Source of the DNA: Megaustenia siamemsis
Lineage: Eukaryota > Mollusca > Gastropoda > Stylommatophora > Ariophantidae
Length of the DNA: 64,000 nucleotides
Assembly: GCA_032433765.1 (NCBI GenBank)
Contig: JAVIAB010000046.1
Span: forward strand, 63,536,175 to 63,600,174
Direction: 5' to 3'
Part shown: piece after piece, positions 43,820 through 56,180 of the stretch
Layout of the letters: each line of letters begins with the position of its first letter
How positions within the stretch are numbered: the stretch's first letter is position 1
The notes under the pieces: model-generated
The model's database searches: none
What the model saw: the letters and a program-made list of their open reading frames with translations, nothing else
Told to the model about the DNA's origin: nothing
Made by a program: the position numbers and the translations under genes

Positions 43820-45540
43820 TTCCTTCCTCATCTGCCTTTCAGCGTCGAGGGGATATATAATTTGCGGTCTTTTGCTCTTCTGCTCGCCTCTGCTGATGTT
43901 ATGTTTCCAAGTGCTTTTAATATTCCATCGATCCATCTTTTTCGTGGTCGACCCTTGGGTCTGGTGTTCTCACAACATTTGTTGAAGGTTCGTTGTGTTG
44001 TGTTTTGATCTTTCTGCCTTGTCACGTGGCCAAACCATTTTATCTGTTGTTTCCTTATATATTCTATTGCGGGGGACTATTCCTAGCTTTTTTCTCAGTT
44101 CTTCATTTCTGATTTTATCTCTCAGACTGTTTCCTGTCATTCGTCTAACACATTTCATCTCTGTAGAGGTTATATTTCTTATTGTTCTTGCATCTAGGGT
44201 CCAGGTCTGGCATTGGTAGCACAACGTTGGGATGAAGATTGTGTTGTATAGTGGTCGTTTTGCCTCCAGAGTTATTTCCTTGTTGGACAATAGTGGTGAT
44301 AACTGTCCGATGATTTGACAAGTTTTGTTGCATCTTGATTCTATCTCTGCTGTTTGAGAATTATCGTTTGTCATTAGACTTCCTAGGTATTTGAATTCCT
44401 CTACTTGTTTTAGTTGTCTGCCTAGTATTTTGTGCCTAAGATGTTGAGTTTGTTTAAGTGTTCTTGTAGGTCTTCTATTGTTTCATGTATTAGTGCCTGG
44501 TCGTCTGCAAATAGAAGCTCGTTGATCTCCTCTGTCTCTAATGGGTTGGCTAGCTTGCATATATGGTCCATGTATGTAATAAACAGTAGGGGGGATAGTA
44601 CGCACCCCTGTCTTACGCCTGATCTAACTTCGAAGTGGTCTGTGTAGCCTGTTGCTGTTCTGACCTTGCAGCTGCTGTTGATGTAGAGGCTTTTAATAAC
44701 GTTGATTAGATGTTGGCTTACTCCCTATGTTGTTAGTATCTCCTAGAGTTGTTCTCTGTTTACTCTGTCAAATGCTTTTTCCTGGTCAATGAAGGCCTTG
44801 TAAACGTTTTCATTGTGTTCTGTCGTTTTTTCTGCAAGCTGTTTTAATGTGAATAGTGCGTCAGTATATCCTGTGATTTTTTCGTAACCCCATTTGAGAA
44901 TCACTTAACTGTAGTTCTATTATTGGTCTCAGCCTTTTTTCCAAGATTTTGGCGTATAGCTTTCCTACATTGCTGAGAAGAGATATACCTCTATATTGAT
45001 TGCAGTCTCTTTTGCTACCTTTCTTTTTCCATATCCTTATGATGATTGCCTGTTGCCATTCTTCTGGGGCTTGTTGTTGGTGCCATGCTGCATTAAATAT
45101 TCTGTGTAGCCATGTCACTCCTGTTTCATCTGCTGCTGCTATTATTTCTATTGGTATGTTATCTATCCCCGGTGCTTTATTTCTTGGTGCATATTTGATT
45201 ACTTCTTCGATTTCCTCTTTCATGATGTTGGGTTCAGTATTTGTGAGCTCTAGCGTGGTTTTTGTTGTCTTATTGGTAGTTGGTATGTTTAACAGGTTTT
45301 CAAAATATTCTTTCCATCTATGTTGCATACATTGTTTATTGGATATTGGCTGTCCGTCCTTGTCATATATCAGCTCAGTAGGATCATGGTTTTCTTTTCT
45401 CGCTCTTGTGGCTTTTACTGCTCTGTAGAAATCTCTTGTTGCTGTCTTGAAGTCCCTGCTCATGTTTTGTCCGAATTTTGTCCAATTCTTTTGCTTAGGT
45501 TCTTTGACCCATTTTATTTGACTGGCAGATTGTATTTTCT
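43820..45540 (-). mobile_element. LINE family D, best-preserved copy
   Basis: On minus a 200-residue frame (44861-45463) holds the reverse transcriptase N-part: NKQCMQHRWKEYF, NKAPGIDNIPIEII, EEWQQAIIIRIWKKKG, NQYRGISLLSNVGKLYAK. In shifted frames follow SGVRQGCVLSPLLF, FADDQALIHE (YADD-type catalytic box), then TEMKCVRRMTGNSLRDK and the 3' end RPRKRWIDGILKALG ... YIPSTLKG. Several stops and frameshifts separate the frames, so it is inactive. The 5' end is truncated at the 22-bp array. Confidence 0.92.
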
Positions 45541-46664
45541 TCTCTCATAGTTTGTATTTTCTTCTCTCATAGTTTGTATCTACTCTCATAGTTTGTATTT
45601 TCTTCTCTCATAGTTAATATTTTCTTCTCTCATAGTTTGTTTTTTCTTCTCTCATAGTTTGTATTTTCTTCTCTCATAGTTTGTATATTCTTCTCTCATA
45701 GTTTGTATTTTCTTCTCTCATAGTATTTATTTTCTTCTCTCATAGTTTGTATCTTCTTCTCTCATAGTTTGTATTTTCTTCTCTCATAGTTTGTATTTTC
45801 TTCTCTCATAGTTTGTATTTTCTTCTCCATAGTTTGCATTTTCTTCTCTCATAGTTTGTATTTTCTTCTCTTATTGCTTGTATTGCTTCTCTCATAGCTT
45901 GTATTTTCTTCTCTCATAGCTTGTATTGCTTCTCTTATAGTTTGTATTTCTTCTCTCATAACTTTCAATTTCTTCTCTTATACTTTTGTATTCTCTTCTC
46001 TCATAGTTTGTATTTTCTTCTCTCATTGTTTATATTTTCTTCTCTCATAGTTTATATTTTCTTCTCTCATAGTTTGAATTTTTTCTCTCATAGTGTTAAC
46101 TTCTCTAATAGTTGTATTTTCTTCTCTCATAGTTTGTATTTTCTTCTCTCATAGTTTGTATTTTCATCTCTCATAGCTTGTGTTTTCTTCTCTCATAGCT
46201 TATATTGCTTCTCTCATAGATTGTATTTTCTTCTCTCATGGCTTGTATTGCTTGTCTTATAGTCTCTATTTCTTCTCTCATAACTTGTAATTTCTTCTCT
46301 CATACTTTTGTATTCTCTTGTCTCATAGTTTGTATTTTCTTCTCTCATAGTTCGTATTTTCTTCTCTCATAGTATGAATTTTTTCTCTCATAGTTAGTAT
46401 TATCTTCTCTAATAGTTGTATTTTCTTCTCTCATAGCTTGTATTTTCTTCTCTCATAGTTTGTATTTTCTTCTCTCATAGCTTGTATTTTCTTCTCTCAT
46501 AGCTTGTATTTTCTTCTCTCATAGTTTGTATTTTCTTCTCTCATAGCTTGTATTTTCTTCTCTCATAGCTTGTATTTTCTTCTCTCATAGTTTGTATTCT
46601 CTTCTCTCATAGTTTGTATTCTCTTCTCTCATAGCTTGTATTCTCTTCTCTCGTAGTTTGTATT

Positions 46665-46665
<1 letters not shown>
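45535..46665. repeat. 22-bp minisatellite, left half, about 51 units
   Basis: The unit is TTTTCTTCTCTCATAG plus TTTGTA, with GCTTGTA and other variants. Every unit has a pyrimidine tract followed by CATAG, like a splice acceptor on plus. The same array resumes at 48275. Confidence 0.95.

Positions 46666-46667
<2 letters not shown>

Positions 46668-46716
<49 letters not shown>
46668..46716. repeat. (CT)n microsatellite, tail of LINE E
   Basis: About 24 CT units. On minus it is the (GA)n tail of the LINE end at 46718, as at 18866. Confidence 0.95.
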
Positions 46717-46717
<1 letters not shown>

Positions 46718-46718
<1 letters not shown>

Positions 46719-47040
46719 GTTCAGGACTCAATCAGAGTAGGATTCCAGACTCTCATATGAAGTCAGCTGTCAGGTTAAGTGTGTTGATCGCCCCCACAGA
46801 CAGAACATCACAATTAGAGTCTGCCAGATCCACTCTAATTGAACACCCGTTAAAACGTTGCGCTTTGTTCTGCGCCAGTGGCCCAGTGCATCCGATTTCA
46901 GCCAGCATTTTATTCAGGTTTGCTTTCCTTAGCCTTTGATTGTTCCCAATCTTCCTGCAAGGCAGCAGATTGTCTTTTCTGTAGGGGATTCTGCCCTTAG
47001 ATGGTCGGCCCTCCCAGGTTTACGAGCACCATCTGCCCGA
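46718..47040 (-). mobile_element. LINE family E-related 3' end
   Basis: On minus it ends NLTADFI-stop-ESGILL, matching the MRESGILL end at 18852, followed by (GA)n. Upstream, KANLNKMLAEIGC and the non-coding GGGAGGGCCGACCATC are not shared with the 18.4-kb copy, so this may be a SINE or hybrid that uses the LINE 3' end. Confidence 0.65.
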
Positions 47041-47044
47041 GTCA

Positions 47045-47475
47045 CTAGAGGTGACTAACACAGACATGCACACACAAAGATATGAGATGTGACTAACACA
47101 GACATGCACACAGCGATACGAGGCATGACTAACACCGTCACACATAAAGATATATGACACATGACTAACATAAGCATGCACATAAAGATATGAGATATGA
47201 CTAACATAGCCAGGCACACACAAGGATATGAGAAGTGACAAACACTGACATGCACACACAAAGATATGAGATATGACGAACATAAACATGCACACAGAGA
47301 TATGAGATATCCCTAACCCAGACATGCACACACAAAGATATGACCAACACAGATACACATTAAGATATGAGATATTACTAAACTCAGACTCACATAAAGA
47401 TATGAGACAAGATTAACACGGACACACCAAGATATGAGATATGACTAACATGACACACACCTAGATATGAGCCAT
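47045..47475. repeat. About 36-bp degenerate repeat
   Basis: Units contain GACTAACACAGACATGC, ACACACAAAGATATGAGAT. About 12 units with indels. Confidence 0.88.
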
Positions 47476-47479
47476 GGCT

Positions 47480-47514
<35 letters not shown>

Positions 47515-47515
47515 G
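47480..47515. repeat. (CA)n microsatellite
   Basis: About 17 CA units, followed by two more degenerate units of the preceding repeat to about 47570. Confidence 0.95.
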
Positions 47516-47639
47516 CTAAGATATGAGCCATGACTAGTACATAAATACATTAAGATATGAGCCATGGCTTCACGGAAAAATACCAAAAAATGAACCAAGT
47601 CCAGCACATAAACACATTGAGGTATCCATATGCTTGGGT

Positions 47640-48268
47640 TTGTTGTAGTCTGCAGACTCTTCTTAACGTGGGAATCATCGACATACGAGATGCAGGCCTC
47701 GATTAACTGTTCACAGGTTTCGTTCAAACAGTTGTCCGGAGATTTTTGAGCAGTCTGACCCGTAGAACGTTCCCGTGCATGCACAGTTCCCGGTTGACTG
47801 TTCACAGGTGTTTTTGAAACAGTTGTCCGGACATTTGAGAGTGCAGTCTGACCCGTAGTACGTTTCCTTGCACGTACAGTCTGCACTTTCCGGGTCACAT
47901 ATGATGTCACAGCCATCAGAATATATCTGTTCGCACTGTAGCCCAAAATTACCATCGGAACAAGTGTCATTACAGGTATAGCCAGGATGTTTACGTTATA
48001 GACATTTTCCGGATTTTTTTCTCACATAAAGGACAGACACTGAGACAAGTCCGGGAGCAGTCGTGTCCATAGATCCCATGTGAACATTACCCGTGACACG
48101 TACCGATGATGACGTCGCAGCTTTTGCTACACCCACTACACACTGCACAAAACGACCAAGAATACCCGTCCAGACAATAGGTGTCTGTAAATGTTTGTAC
48201 CTCACATACCGTCAATGCACTGCCGGTCTGCCAAATGGTCGGTGAGAACTCAATCTTAATGTGTGCCA
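47640..48268 (-). pseudogene. Broken multiple-EGF-like protein exon cluster
   Basis: On minus it starts FSPTIWQTGSALTVCEVQ, like the end of an F5/8-type or fucolectin-type lectin domain, then EGF-like modules: CLDGYSWSFCAVCSGCSKSC, CSHGIYGHDCSRTC, CTCKETYYGSDC, CPDNCFKNTCEQSTGNC and a last partial module. Lesions: an in-frame TAA at 48087-48089, a frameshift at the T7 run around 48014-48020, a TAA at 47996-47998 and a frameshift near 47743-47749. The layout resembles molluscan MEGF/scavenger-type receptors. Codons remain otherwise coherent, so inactivation looks recent. Homopolymer errors could explain the frameshifts but not both stops. Confidence 0.78.
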
Positions 48269-48274
48269 TTGGCG

Positions 48275-48770
48275 TATTTCTTCTCTCATAGCTTGTATTT
48301 TCTTCTCTCATAGTTTGTATTTTCTTCTCTCATAGTTTGTATTTTCTTCTCTCATAGTTTGTATTTTCTTCTCTCATAGCTTGTATTTTCTTCTCTCATA
48401 GTTTGTATTTTCTTCTCTCATAGTTTGTATTTTATTCTCTCATAGTTTGTATTTTCTTCTCTCATAGTTTGTATTCTCTTCTCTCATATTATGTATTTCT
48501 TCTCTCATAGTTTGTATTCTCTTCTCTCATAGTTTGTATTCTCTTCTCTCATAGTTTGTATTCTCTTCTCTCATAGTTTGTACTTTTTTCTCTCATAGTT
48601 TGTATTTTTCTCTCATAGTTTTTATTTTTTCTCTCATAGTTTGTATTTTTCTCTCTCATAGTTTGTATTTTTTCTCTCATAGTTTGTATTTTTTTTCTCT
48701 CATAGTTTTTATTTTTTCTCTCTCATAGTTTGTATTTTTTCTCTCATAGTTTGTATTAACCTGCTATCCT
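48275..48770. repeat. 22-bp minisatellite, right half, about 23 units
   Basis: The same unit as 45535-46665 (CTTCTCTCATAGTTTGTATT). The two halves are separated by the LINE end, another array and the EGF pseudogene. Confidence 0.95.
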
Positions 48771-49245
48771 GAAAGGTAATCTGACTCTCAAGTCGATCTC
48801 TACATGAAAACTGTAGTTCCCTTCTCAAAATATGTCCGGATTTGAAAGTTCAAGATGTGGACCATGTCTAATGCAACAATTTCCGGATACAAGATAATGA
48901 TATTCATCATTTGTCGGTTTATGACCATATTCTATTTCAAGTTTATGTTTCATAATAACATGTGTAAATCACAGCGCAGGAGTTCTGACATTTCATTTCA
49001 ACTTCCCTTTATAGTTCTCTACCTTCTGTGGAAATTCCTCCCAGGTGGCCCGGTGTTCTGGGGGCCTGTTTATTCAACTTTCTCGCATGTTCACTGAGTA
49101 GTGTGAGCCACGTGTATTAATGTTCATGTCTTTCTTATTCATAATTAAATTGTGTATCTTTCATGTGTGAACACAGGGCCATTGTGTTGAGATATCATTT
49201 GTCTGAATTTACATATACATAACTCTGGCACAAGACACACATCAG
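48771..49245. other. Unique sequence, unassigned
   Basis: A minus frame near 48775-48850 (EGNYSFHVEIDLRVRLPF, preceded by a stop) might belong to the broken EGF gene but cannot be confirmed. Otherwise featureless. Confidence 0.3.
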
Positions 49246-49287
49246 TCAGTTAGTCGGACAGTCAGTCAGTCAGTCAGTCAGTTAGGC
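49246..49287. repeat. (CAGT)n microsatellite
   Basis: About 10 imperfect CAGT units. Unique sequence follows to 49460. Confidence 0.9.
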
Positions 49288-49468
49288 TTGATGTGGGTCA
49301 ACGTGAGTTAATAAGCTGCGTTTTTCAAAGTATGTGTCGCAGCTGCCAGCGGTAGCACCTAACATTGGCAAGGGCCCCCCGCGCCAAGATATTGCCGTGT
49401 CCCACATCAGTAATTAGAACTTATTCTATTACAACGTCCACATACGATTAATATTATTTTAGTACATA

Positions 49469-49956
49469 GACTGTGCTGCCATCCATTTTTGACAATAGAA
49501 ACAAGGAATAGAGTTCTTAAATGTTATGTAGAGCCAGTCGTAACATATGAGTGTGAATCATGGACAATAAGACAATAGACAAGAAAATCACTGGAGGCTG
49601 TAGAAATGTGGTTTTACAGAAGAATACCGAGAATACCATGGACAGCTAAGAAGAGCAATGAAAATGTTCTGAAAGAGGCCAAAGCAAAAAGAGAGCTAAT
49701 TTCTAATATTAGGAAAAAAACAGTCATGATTTCTTTTCCATGTAATGAGAAGGGAACAGCTGGAATATATTGTAACAACTGGAAAAATCGAGGAACGAAG
49801 AGATAGAGGGAGGCAACGAGAAAAGATAGCAGACTGCTTAAGAGAATGGCTTGGCAGAAGGTCAACAACAGAAATGATAAATAACTGTCGAGATCGAAAG
49901 TTGTGGAGAAACATGATCACCTACGCCAACAAGAGTGGCACATGATGATGATGATA
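49469..49956 (+). mobile_element. LINE family A, short 3' insertion
   Basis: It encodes TIETRNRVLKCYVEP, ESWTIRQ-stop, WFYRRIPRIPWTAKKSNEN and, in a shifted frame, later C-terminal text. The end is a (ATG)n tail. The 8-bp word AGTACATA flanks it at 49461-49468 and 49957-49964. Only about 490 bp were inserted. Confidence 0.87.
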
Positions 49957-50044
49957 AGTACATAAACGAGTTTCTCCAGGACAGTGTTACTTCCGCCGTC
50001 ATTGATAGACCCTGTCAAGGGGGTGGGAGGGGGACAAGACATAT

Positions 50045-52525
50045 ACGATCTCTCCTATAACACAACCATTAACACATACAAGATAAATGAGCATACTTAA
50101 TGAGAGGAGGGACGAGACATATACGATCTCTCCTATAACACAACAATTAACACATACAAGATAAATGAGCATACTTAATGAGAGGAGGGACGAGACATAT
50201 ACTATCTCTCCTATAACACAACCATTAACACATACAAGATAAATGAGCATACTTAATGAGAGGAGGGACGAGACATATACGATCTCTCCTATAACACAAC
50301 CATTAACACATACAAGATAAATGAGCATACTTAATGAGAGGAGGGACGAGACATATACGATCTCTCCTATAACACAAACAACAACACATACATGATAAAT
50401 GAGCATACTTAATGAGAGGAGGGACGAGACATATACGATCTCTCCTATAACACAAACAACAACACATACAAGATAAATGAGCATACTTAATGAGAGGAGG
50501 GACGAGACATATACGATCTCTCCTATAACACAACCATTAACACATACAAGATAAATGAGTATACTTAATGAGAGGAGGGACAAGACATATACGATCTCTC
50601 CTATAACACAGCCATCAATACATGCTAGATAAATGAGCATACTTAATGAGAGGAGGGACAAGACATATACGATCTCTCCTATAACACAACCATCAACACA
50701 CGCTAGATAAATGAGCATACTTAATGAGAGGATGGACGAGACATATACGATCTCTCCTATAACACAACTAACAACACATGCTAGATAAATGAGCATACTT
50801 AATGAGAGGAGGGACGAGACATATACGATCTCTCCTATAACACAACAATTAACACATACAAGATAAATGAGCATACTTAATGAGAGGAGGGACGAGACAT
50901 ATACTATCTCTCCTATAACACAGCCATCAATACATGCTAGATAAATGAGCATACTTAATGAGAGGAGGGACAAGACATATACGATCTCTCCTATAACACA
51001 GCCATCAATACATGCTAGATAAATGAGCATACTTAATGAGAGGATGGACTAGACATATACGATCTCTCCTATAACACAACCATCAAGACATACAAGATAA
51101 ATGAGCATACTTAATGAGAGGATGGACGAGACATATACAATCTCTCCTATAACACAACCATCAATACATGCTAGATAAATGAGTATACTTAATGAGAGGA
51201 GGGACGAGATATATACGATCTCTCCTATAACACAACCATCAACACATACAAGATAAATGAGTATACTTAATGAGAGGAGGGACGAGACATATACGATCTC
51301 TCCTATAACACAGCCATCAATACATGCTAGATAAATGAGCATACTTAATGAGAGGAAGGACGAGACATATACGATCTCTCCTATAACACAACCATCAACA
51401 CACGCTAGATAAATGAGCATACTTAATGAGAGGATGGACGAGACATATACGATCTCTCCTATAACACAACCATCAACACACGCTAGATAAATGAGCATAC
51501 TTAATGAGAGGATGGACGAGACATATACGATCTCTCCTATAACACAACCATCAACACACGCTAGATAAATGAGCATACTTAATGAGAGGAGGGACGAGAC
51601 ATATACAATCTCTCCTATAACACAACTAACAACACATGCAAGATAAATGAGCATACTTAATGAGAGGAGGGACGAGACATATACGATCTCTCCTATAACA
51701 CAACTAACAACACATGCTAGATAAATGAGCATACTTAATGAGAGGATGGACGAGACATATACAATCTCTCCTATAACACAACTAACAACACATGCTAGAT
51801 AAATGAGCATACTTAATGAGAGGATGGACGAGACATATACGATCTCTCCTATAACACAACCAACAACACATGCTAGATAAATGAGCATACTTAATGAGAG
51901 GATGGACGAGACATATACGATCTCTCCTATAACACAACCAACAACACATGCTAGATAAATGAGCATACTTAATGAGAGGATGGACGAGACATATACGATC
52001 TCTCCTATAACACAACTAACAACACATGCTAGATAAATGAGCATACTTAATGAGAGGATGGACGAGACATATACAATCTCTCCTATAACACAACTAACAA
52101 CACATGCTAGATAAATGAGCATACTTAATGAGAGGATGGACGAGACATATACAATCTCTCCTATAACACAACTAACAACACATGCTAGATAAATGAGCAT
52201 ACTTAATGAGAGGATGGACGAGACATATACAATCTCTCCTATAACACAACTAACAACACATGCTAGATAAATGAGCATACTTAATGAGAGGATGGACGAG
52301 ACATATACAATCTCTCCTATAACACAACTAACAACACATGCTAGATAAATGAGCATACTTAATGAGAGGATGGACGAGACATATACAATCTCTCCTATAA
52401 CACAACCATCAACACATGCTAGATAAATGAGCATACTTAATGAGAAGATGGACGAGACATATACAATCTCTCCTATAACACAACCAACAACACATGCTAG
52501 ATAAATGAGCATACTTAATGAGAGA
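50045..52525. repeat. 78-bp minisatellite, about 32 units
   Basis: The unit has ATACTTAATGAGAGGAGGGA, CGAGACATATACGATCTCTC, CTATAACACAACCATTAAC and ACATACAAGATAAATGAGC. Period 78 is 26 codons, so hydrophobic minus frames of 343 and 516 residues stay open (SLSMLIYLVCV, GCVIGEIVYVS). They begin and end in the array, lack unrelated sequence of domain length and are judged non-coding. Units left of about 51040 mostly carry ATTAACACATACAAG; units right carry ACTAACAACACATGCTAG, indicating two homogenised blocks. Confidence 0.95.
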
Positions 52526-52529
52526 TCAC

Positions 52530-53235
52530 AACAGCTGGCATTAAAAATTATAGAGATAAGACAAAAATTATGAGAATTAATGCAGTTGGCAATAACCAAA
52601 TAAAAATAGGAGAAATACCTCTACTAGACGTACAATCTTACATGTCTATGTGAAGTAATATAAATAAAGAAGGAACTGAGAATGATGCCAACATAAGGAT
52701 ACAAAAAGCAAACGAAGCCTCGATGCACAAGGAAACATATAGAAGTCCAAATAAATTCAGTTAAATACTAAAATAATGTTCAACTCCAATGTTAAATTAT
52801 CTCTACTATACGGCTGTGAAACATGGAGAACAACAAAAATGACAATCACGAAGATACAGACTAGCATTAATGGATGCTTGTGCAGAATAAAAGGATGGAA
52901 ATGGCAGGACAAAATCACTAACATAGAATTATAGAAATGTACCAGTCAAATAACAGTAGATAAAGAGATATAGCGGAGACGATGGCGCTGGATAGGACAA
53001 ACACTGCGGAAACCAACTGAGAGTATTACACAAAAGGCCATTTTTTTAAAATCCCCAGTCTAAGAGATGAGAGGAAGACCAAAATATTCTTGGAGAAGAC
53101 AGTTGGAAGCAGAGTTGAAGATGATGGGAAAGACATGGAATGATCTTAAAAGAATGGCACGAAACAGAATTGCTTGGAAAGTGTTTTCCGAAGACCTATG
53201 CTCCACGGGGAGCTGAAAGGTAGAAGAATAAGACA
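52530..53235 (+). mobile_element. LINE family C, 3' third
   Basis: With a few frameshifts it reads LLYGCETWRTTKMTITK, KGWKWQDKITN, RWRWIGQTLRKPTES, RGRPKYSWRRQLEAELK and ends WKVFSEDLCSTGS-stop. This copy is the reference for the fragments at 35246 and 36760. Confidence 0.88.
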
Positions 53236-53640
53236 GACTATGAGATCACAGATCATAATCGTAACTGCGTCACCGGTAGGTGATCAGCGAAGAAAGGGAG
53301 ACTCAGTGTCAAAGGTTGGGAACCACTAGATAATACAATTGGCACACATAAAAAGTACACCTTGTGCACCATAAATACTCATCCAATCAGAAAATTGCAA
53401 TAAATTTGAATGTGACTCCTAGGGAGTTCTAAAATTGTTATGAAGTGACACCCGTGGTTGTTGGAAGGCTGGCAGAGATTAGACTTGTATCATGGAGATC
53501 GGATATAATGTGTGATCTTGTTGAATTAAAGTTGTGAAATATGTGGTTGGAAGGGGGTGTGATCCCTGGCTGCGTCTGTTACATCTGACTGTGGTTGGTC
53601 GTAATGAGGAGGGAAATACAATAACACAGGGCAGTATTTG
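53236..53640. other. Unique sequence with possible DNA-transposon end
   Basis: The phrase AGGTTGGGAACCACTAG at about 53315 resembles ends of hAT-type transposons, but no paired inverted repeat was found. Otherwise unassigned. Confidence 0.3.
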
Positions 53641-55545
53641 GAGAGAGAAACATGAGGGAGAATAAGGGATCTGTGTAGGAGAGAAAGGGATCTGTGTATG
53701 AGAGAGAGGGATCTGTGTAGGAGAGAAAGGGATATAGTAGAAGGAAGAAAGAGGGGAGAAAAAGGAGGGTGAGGGGGCATTGTGAAAGAGAGGGAGGGAA
53801 ATAAGGCGGAAAAGGAGGGGGACAGTGAAGAGGAGATAGGGAGAAAGAGAGGGAGAAATAGAGGGACAGAAGTAGAACAGAGCGGGAGAAATAAAGGGAT
53901 AAAAGTAGGAGAGAGAGGGAGAAAGTGAGAGACAAAAGTCTGAGTGAGAGGGACAAAGAGAGGGACAGAAGTAGGAGAGAGAAAGCGAAAGTGAGGGACA
54001 GAAGTAGGAGAGAGAGGAAGAAAGTGAGGGACAGAAGTAGGAGAGAGAGGGAGAAAGTGAGGGACAGAAGTAGGAGAGAGTGGAAGAAAGTGAGGGACAG
54101 AAGTAGGAGAGAGGGAGAATGTGAAGGGACAAAAATCTGAGTGAGTGGGAGAAAGTGAGGGACGGAAGTAGGTGAGAGAGAGAAGAAAGTGAGGGACGGA
54201 AGTAGGTGAGAGAGAGAAGAAAGTGAGGGACGGAAGTAGGTGAGAGAGAGAGAAGAAAGTGAGGGACAGACGTAGGAGAGAGTGGAAGAAAGTGAGGGAC
54301 AGAAGTAGGAGAGAGGGAGAATGTGAGGGACAAAAATCTGAGTGAGTGGGAGAAAGTGAGGGACGGAAGTAGGTGAGAGAGAAGAAAGTGAGGGACAGAA
54401 GTAGGAGAGAGAGGGAGAAAGTGAGGGACAGAAGTAGGTGAGAGAGAAGAAAGTGAGGGACAGAAGTAGGAGAGAGTGGAAGAAAGTGAGGGACAGAAGT
54501 AGGTGAGAGAGAAGAAAGTGAGGGACAGAAGTAGGAGAGAGAGGGAGAAAGTGAGGGACAGAAGTAGGTGAGAGAGAAGAAAGTGAGGGACAGAAGTAGG
54601 AGAGAGAGGGAGAAAGTGAGGGACAGAAGTAGGTGAGAGAGAAGAAAGTGTGGGACAGATGTAGGTGAGAGAGAAGAAAGTGTGGGACAGATGTAGGTGA
54701 GAGAGAAGAAAGTGAGGGACAGAAGTAGGAGAGAGAGGGAGAAAGTGAGGGACAGAAGTAGGTGAGAGAGAAGAAAGTGTGGGACAGAAGTAGGAGAGAG
54801 AGGAAGAAAGTGAGGGACAGAAGTAGGAGAGAGAGGGAGAAAGTGAGGGACAGAAGTAGGTGAGAGAGAAGAAAGTGAGGGACAGAAGTAGGTGAGAGAG
54901 AAGAAAGTGAGGGACAGAAGTAGGGGAGAGAGGAAGAAAGTGAGGGACAGAAGTAGGTGAGAGAGAAGAAAGTGAGGGACAGAAGTAGGTGAGAGAGAAG
55001 AAAGTGTGGGACAGAAGTAGGAGAGAGAGGAAGAAAGTGAGGGACAGAAGTAGGAGAGAGAGGAAGAAAGTGAGGGACAGAAGTAGGTGAGAGAGAAGAA
55101 AGTGAGGGACAGAAGTAGGAGAGAGAGGAGAAAGTGAGGGACAGAAGTAGGAGAGAGAGGGAGAAAGTGAGGGACAGAAGTAGGTGAGAGAGGGAGAAAG
55201 TGTGGGACAGAAGTAGGAGAGAGAGGGAGAAAGTGAGGGACAGAAGTAGGTGAGAGAGAGAGGGAGAAAGTGAGGGACAGAAGTAGGTGAGAGAGAAGAA
55301 AGTGAGGGACAGAAGTAGGAGAGAGAGGGAGAAAGTGAGGGACAGAAGTAGGTGAGAGAGGGAGAAAGTGAGGGACAGAAGTAGGTGAGAGAGGGAGAAA
55401 GTGTGGGACAGAAGTAGGTGAGAGAGAAGAAAGTGAGGGACAGAAGTAGGAGAGAGAGGGAGAAAGTGTGGGACAGAAGTAGGTGAGAGAGAAGAAAGTG
55501 AGGGACAGAAGTAGGAGAGAGAGGGAGAAAGTGAGGGACAAAGTA
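53641..55545. repeat. 1.9-kb polypurine minisatellite
   Basis: The plus strand is dominated by GTGAGGGACAGAAGTAGG, then AGAGAGAGGGAGAAA or TGAGAGAGAAGAAA units of 30-33 bp. Almost every non-purine is the T of GTGAG/GTAGG or the C of GACAG. The minus strand carries two overlapping long frames (SLTYFCPSLSPSL type) that are repeat shadows. Confidence 0.94.
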
Positions 55546-56065
55546 ATAGAGTACGAGTGGTGAATACAACGTTATGTGAGATATCAGGCTAGAGACAGAG
55601 ATTCTTTCAGACAAGCTGTAGTGAATACAACGTTATGTGAGATATCAGGCTAGAGACAGAGATTCTTTCAGACAAGCTGAAGTGAATACAACGTTATGTG
55701 AGATATCAGGCTAGAGACAGAGATTCTTTCAGACAAGCTGAAGTGAATACAACGTTATGTGAGATATCAGGCTAGAGACAGAGATTCTTTCAGACAAGCT
55801 GTAGTGAATACAACGTTATGTGGGATATCAGGCTAGAGACAGAGATTCTTTCAGACAAGCTGTAGTGAATACAACGTTATGTGAGATATCAGGCTAGAGA
55901 CAGAGATTCTTTCAGACAAGCTGTAGTGAATACAACGTTATGTGAGATATCAGGCTAGAGACAGAGATTCTTTCAGACAAGCTGTAGTGAATACAACGTT
56001 ATGTGGGATATCAGGCTAGAGACAGAGATTCTTTCAGACAAGCTGTAGTGAATACAACGTTATGT
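55546..56065. repeat. 61-bp minisatellite, 8 units
   Basis: The unit has GTAGTGAATACAACGTTATG, TGAGATATCAGGCTAGAG and ACAGAGATTCTTTCAGACAA. Copies differ at only two or three positions. Confidence 0.96.
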
Positions 56066-56180
56066 AAAGGTCATGCGACCTGGTAATGTTTCACAAGCTG
56101 TAATTGTAGCTATATTCCCCTCCAGGTCTCCATACCTATCTCTAAACAATATTTTAACTTTCCAAATCTCGATAATCAAA
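56066..56180. other. Unique sequence
   Basis: Contains an acceptor-like TATATTCCCCTCCAG at about 56112-56126, with no open frame of note behind it. Confidence 0.35.

Noticed and set aside
43995..45550. Several plus-strand frames
   Set aside because: Antisense of the LINE family D copy, whose minus frames carry the reverse transcriptase motifs.
51049..52599. 516-residue hydrophobic minus frame
   Set aside because: 26-residue period equals the 78-bp repeat; start and end are array borders.
53479..55614. Two overlapping minus frames of 711 and 671 residues
   Set aside because: They read the polypurine array in two phases and are low-complexity Ser/Leu/Pro text.
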